Assembly (NCBI GenBank): GCA_900299065.1
Contig: OMIJ01000147.1
Coordinates: forward strand, 1-7,306
From: Hyphomicrobiales bacterium
GTDB taxonomy: Bacteria > Pseudomonadota > Alphaproteobacteria > Rhizobiales > Beijerinckiaceae
Length of the DNA stretch: 7,306 nt
Direction of reading: 5' to 3'
The notes below the pieces were generated by a model, which saw only the letters and a program-made list of their open reading frames with translations, ran no database searches and was not told the origin of the DNA. A program made the position numbers and the translations under genes. Positions 5,353 to 7,306 of the stretch are shown here, one piece after another (position 1 is the stretch's first letter; every line of letters starts with the position of its first letter).

Positions 5353-5428
5353 CTCAGGGATTGGCACTTTGCTGACAAATCAGTTATTGCCAGCATTGAG
5401 ATGGCGCAGTGCCCGTTAATCCCCTGAG
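5353..5428 (+). promoter_or_regulatory. Candidate structured leader between ribF and ileS
   Basis: Left-arm bases 5353-5367 pair with right-arm bases 5409-5428. CTCAGGGATT meets AATCCCCTGAG with one bulged C (10 bp), then GGCAC meets GTGCC past a 4-base bulge (5414-5417). The enclosed 40 bases hold two small hairpins: CTGA-caaa-TCAG (5372-5383) and GCCA/TGGC (5389-5392 with 5402-5405). A rival pairing, TGGCA (5362-5366) with TGCCA (5388-5392), is possible. The only ribosome-binding-like bases of ileS, GAG at 5426-5428, are in the outer stem. No U-run follows, so control of translation or RNA processing is likelier than intrinsic termination. Function is inferred. Confidence 0.45.
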
Positions 5429-5437
5429 ACTTGCTTC

Positions 5438-7306
5438 ATGACCGAACCGACCGACACGCACAAAGGTCCCGATTATTCCAAGACTCTGTTCCTGCCGCAG
5501 ACCGATTTTCCCATGCGGGCTGGCCTGCCGCAAAAAGAGCCGGAAATTCTCGCCCATTGGGAGAAGATCGACCTTTACGGACAATTACGCGCCAAGGGCA
5601 AGGGCCGTCCAAAATTCGTGCTGCACGATGGCCCCCCCTATGCCAATGGCAATATTCACATTGGCCATGCGCTCAATAAAATCCTCAAAGACATTGTGGT
5701 GCGCAGCCAGCAAATGCTCGGCAAGGACTCCAATTATGTGCCGGGCTGGGATTGTCACGGACTGCCGATTGAATGGAAGATTGAGGAAGAAAACTATCGC
5801 TCCAAGGGCAAACAAAAACCGGACTTCTCCAATCCGGATGCGATGATTGCCTTTCGTCAGGAATGCCGCGCTTATGCCAGCCATTGGCTGAGTCAGCAGC
5901 GCGAAGAATTCAAACGACTGGGCGTGAATGGCGATTGGGCCAATCCCTATTCAACCATGACTTTTGCAGCCGAAGCGCAGATCGCACGCGAATTGATGAA
6001 ATTTGCAGCCAATGGACTGCTCTATCGTGGCTCCAAGCCTGTGATGTGGAGCGTGGTTGAAAAGACCGCTCTGGCAGAAGCCGAGGTTGAATATGAAGAT
6101 TACACCAGCGATACGGTCTGGGTGGCTTTTCCGATCACTTCGGTTGGCGAAGGCGCACCCAATGCGATCAAATCTGCCCGCGTCGTGATCTGGACCACAA
6201 CGCCCTGGACGCTGCCGGGCAATCGCGCCATTTCATACTCACACAAGATTGCCTATGGACTTTATCGCGTGACGGAAGCGCCCGAAAATAATTGGGCGCG
6301 CCGGGGTGATGTTTATGTATTGGCGAAAAAGCTTGCAGCAGATGTCTTCAAATCAGCAAAAGTTGAAAGCTTTGAATTAATCGAGGATGTCAGCGCTGAT
6401 GTGCTCAAGCGACTGGAATGCGCACATCCGCTTGCCAGCAAGGGCTATTCTTTCACTGTGCCGCTGCTTGATGGCGATCATGTCACAGATGATACGGGAA
6501 CAGGCTTTGTTCATACCGCGCCCGGCCATGGACGTGAGGACTTTGACATTTGGATGGCCTCCAGCCGTTTGCTCATTGAGCGGCGCATTGATCCACGCAT
6601 TCCTTATACTGTGGATGCGGATGGTTTTTATACGCAGGATGCGCCCGGTTTTGAAGGTCATCGTGTGATTGATGACAAGGGCAATAAAGGCGATGCCAAT
6701 GAAGCATTGATCCGCGCCCTTAATGAGGCCGGCAATATCATTGCCCGTAGCCGGTTGAAGCATCAATATCCGCATTCCTGGCGCTCGAAAAAGCCGGTGA
6801 TCTTCCGCAATACACCGCAATGGTTCATTGCCATGGACAAGCCCTTGGCATTGGAGGAGGACGCAACGAAAAGCTCTTTGCGTCAACGCGCGCTCAATGG
6901 GATTACCAAAACACGCTGGGTGCCTGCCTCAGGTGAAAACCGCATCACGGGCATGATTGCCAATCGGCCTGTTTGGGTGGTTTCGCGTCAACGTGCCTGG
7001 GGCGTGCCCATTGCTGTCTTTGTCAAAAAAGGCGGGCATGACATTTTGATTGATGAGCGTGTCAATGCGCGCATTGGCGCAGCCTTTGAAGCCGAAGGCG
7101 CTGATGCCTGGTATGCGAAGGATGCAGCCGCGCGCTTTCTCAAGCCCGATCATAATCCCGATGATTATGAAAAGATTGATGATGTGCTCGATGTCTGGTT
7201 TGATTCCGGTTCGACACATTCCTTCGTGCTCGAAGATGCCAAACATTTTCCCGGCCTTGCCGGCATTTCCCGCAAAGTCGATGGCGGGCCTGATGAAGTC
7301 ATGTAT
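5438..7306 (+). CDS. ileS: Isoleucyl-tRNA synthetase, N-terminal 623 residues (runs off right edge)
   Basis: A class I aminoacyl-tRNA synthetase that charges tRNA-Ile in the cytosol. The reading frame is open to the end of the window without a break. The HIGH signature is HIGH at 74-77 (after DGPPYANGNI), followed by PGWDCHGLPIE (102-112), which helps bind isoleucine. The CP1 editing domain, which removes mischarged valine, shows WTTTPWTLPGN (252-262) and DDTGTGFVHTAPGHGREDF (351-369). Later motifs are FRNTPQWF, SRQRAWGVPI and DVWFDSGS (585-592). The KMSKS loop and any C-terminal zinc domain lie beyond the edge; complete enzymes of this kind have roughly 930-1000 residues. The ATG at 5438 has only a weak GAGA-type ribosome site, 9 bases away and tied up in the upstream stem. 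It shares its direction with ribF. Confidence 0.98.
   Translation, partial: MTEPTDTHKGPDYSKTLFLPQTDFPMRAGLPQKEPEILAHWEKIDLYGQLRAKGKGRPKFVLHDGPPYANGNIHIGHALNKILKDIVVRSQQMLGKDSNYVPGWDCHGLPIEWKIEEENYRSKGKQKPDFSNPDAMIAFRQECRAYASHWLSQQREEFKRLGVNGDWANPYSTMTFAAEAQIARELMKFAANGLLYRGSKPVMWSVVEKTALAEAEVEYEDYTSDTVWVAFPITSVGEGAPNAIKSARVVIWTTTPWTLPGNRAISYSHKIAYGLYRVTEAPENNWARRGDVYVLAKKLAADVFKSAKVESFELIEDVSADVLKRLECAHPLASKGYSFTVPLLDGDHVTDDTGTGFVHTAPGHGREDFDIWMASSRLLIERRIDPRIPYTVDADGFYTQDAPGFEGHRVIDDKGNKGDANEALIRALNEAGNIIARSRLKHQYPHSWRSKKPVIFRNTPQWFIAMDKPLALEEDATKSSLRQRALNGITKTRWVPASGENRITGMIANRPVWVVSRQRAWGVPIAVFVKKGGHDILIDERVNARIGAAFEAEGADAWYAKDAAARFLKPDHNPDDYEKIDDVLDVWFDSGSTHSFVLEDAKHFPGLAGISRKVDGGPDEVMY

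Noticed and set aside
5341..5437. T-box leader before ileS
   Set aside because: No T-box consensus, specifier loop or terminator with a U-run is present, and T-boxes are not expected in alphaproteobacteria.
5585..5884. 99-codon minus-strand open frame over the ileS HIGH-motif region
   Set aside because: It is a shadow of conserved IleS codons, with no ribosome site or domain of its own.
6377..6886. 169-codon minus-strand open frame inside ileS
   Set aside because: The plus strand here encodes a continuous, motif-rich IleS; the antisense frame has no recognisable features.
1..7306. CRISPR array, tRNA, rRNA, insertion sequence or attachment site
   Set aside because: No regularly spaced direct repeats, cloverleaf-like segments, transposase motifs or terminal inverted repeats with target duplications were seen on either strand.

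Overview
The window reads as chromosomal DNA of an alphaproteobacterium, most likely of the order Hyphomicrobiales (Rhizobiales). I infer this from moderate GC content by eye, CTTGAC-type -35 elements, strongly alphaproteobacterial versions of CheY and IleS, and a TIGR01459-type HAD hydrolase close upstream of ribF and ileS, a neighbourhood I recall from that group. No homology search was possible, so the taxonomy is inference. No mobile element, tRNA, rRNA, CRISPR array or phage gene was found.

Left part (1-2112), all on the minus strand. In order of transcription these are a CopZ-like heavy-metal-binding protein (1903-2112), an exported NHL beta-propeller that carries the residue pattern of the peptidyl-alpha-hydroxyglycine alpha-amidating lyase (PAL) domain (624-1724) and ends at a clear intrinsic terminator (572-598), and the N-terminal 146 residues of an MFS transporter with a TTG start (1-440, running off the left edge).

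Middle part (2113-3820). A divergent intergenic region separates copZ from a plus-strand class IIA HAD hydrolase (2281-3177). That gene converges with a stand-alone CheY-type receiver (3198-3593, minus). A second divergent region of about 160-230 bases separates cheY from the next gene and holds a perfect 8-bp inverted repeat.

Right part (3821-7306), all on the plus strand: a MaoC/R-hydratase-like hot-dog protein, the bifunctional riboflavin kinase/FAD synthetase ribF (TTG start), and the first 623 residues of ileS. The 97 bases between ribF and ileS can fold into a long interrupted stem enclosing two small hairpins, and the only Shine-Dalgarno-like bases of ileS lie in or at the edge of that stem.

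Functionally this is mostly housekeeping: flavin cofactor synthesis, isoleucyl-tRNA charging, an acyl-CoA hydratase-type enzyme and a chemotaxis-type receiver. The best candidates for something under-described are the lone PAL-like lyase, the structured ribF-ileS spacer, and a recurring set of CTCAG/CTGAG palindromes and TTGCGACA elements in the intergenic regions. I see no obvious new multi-gene defence or secretion system.
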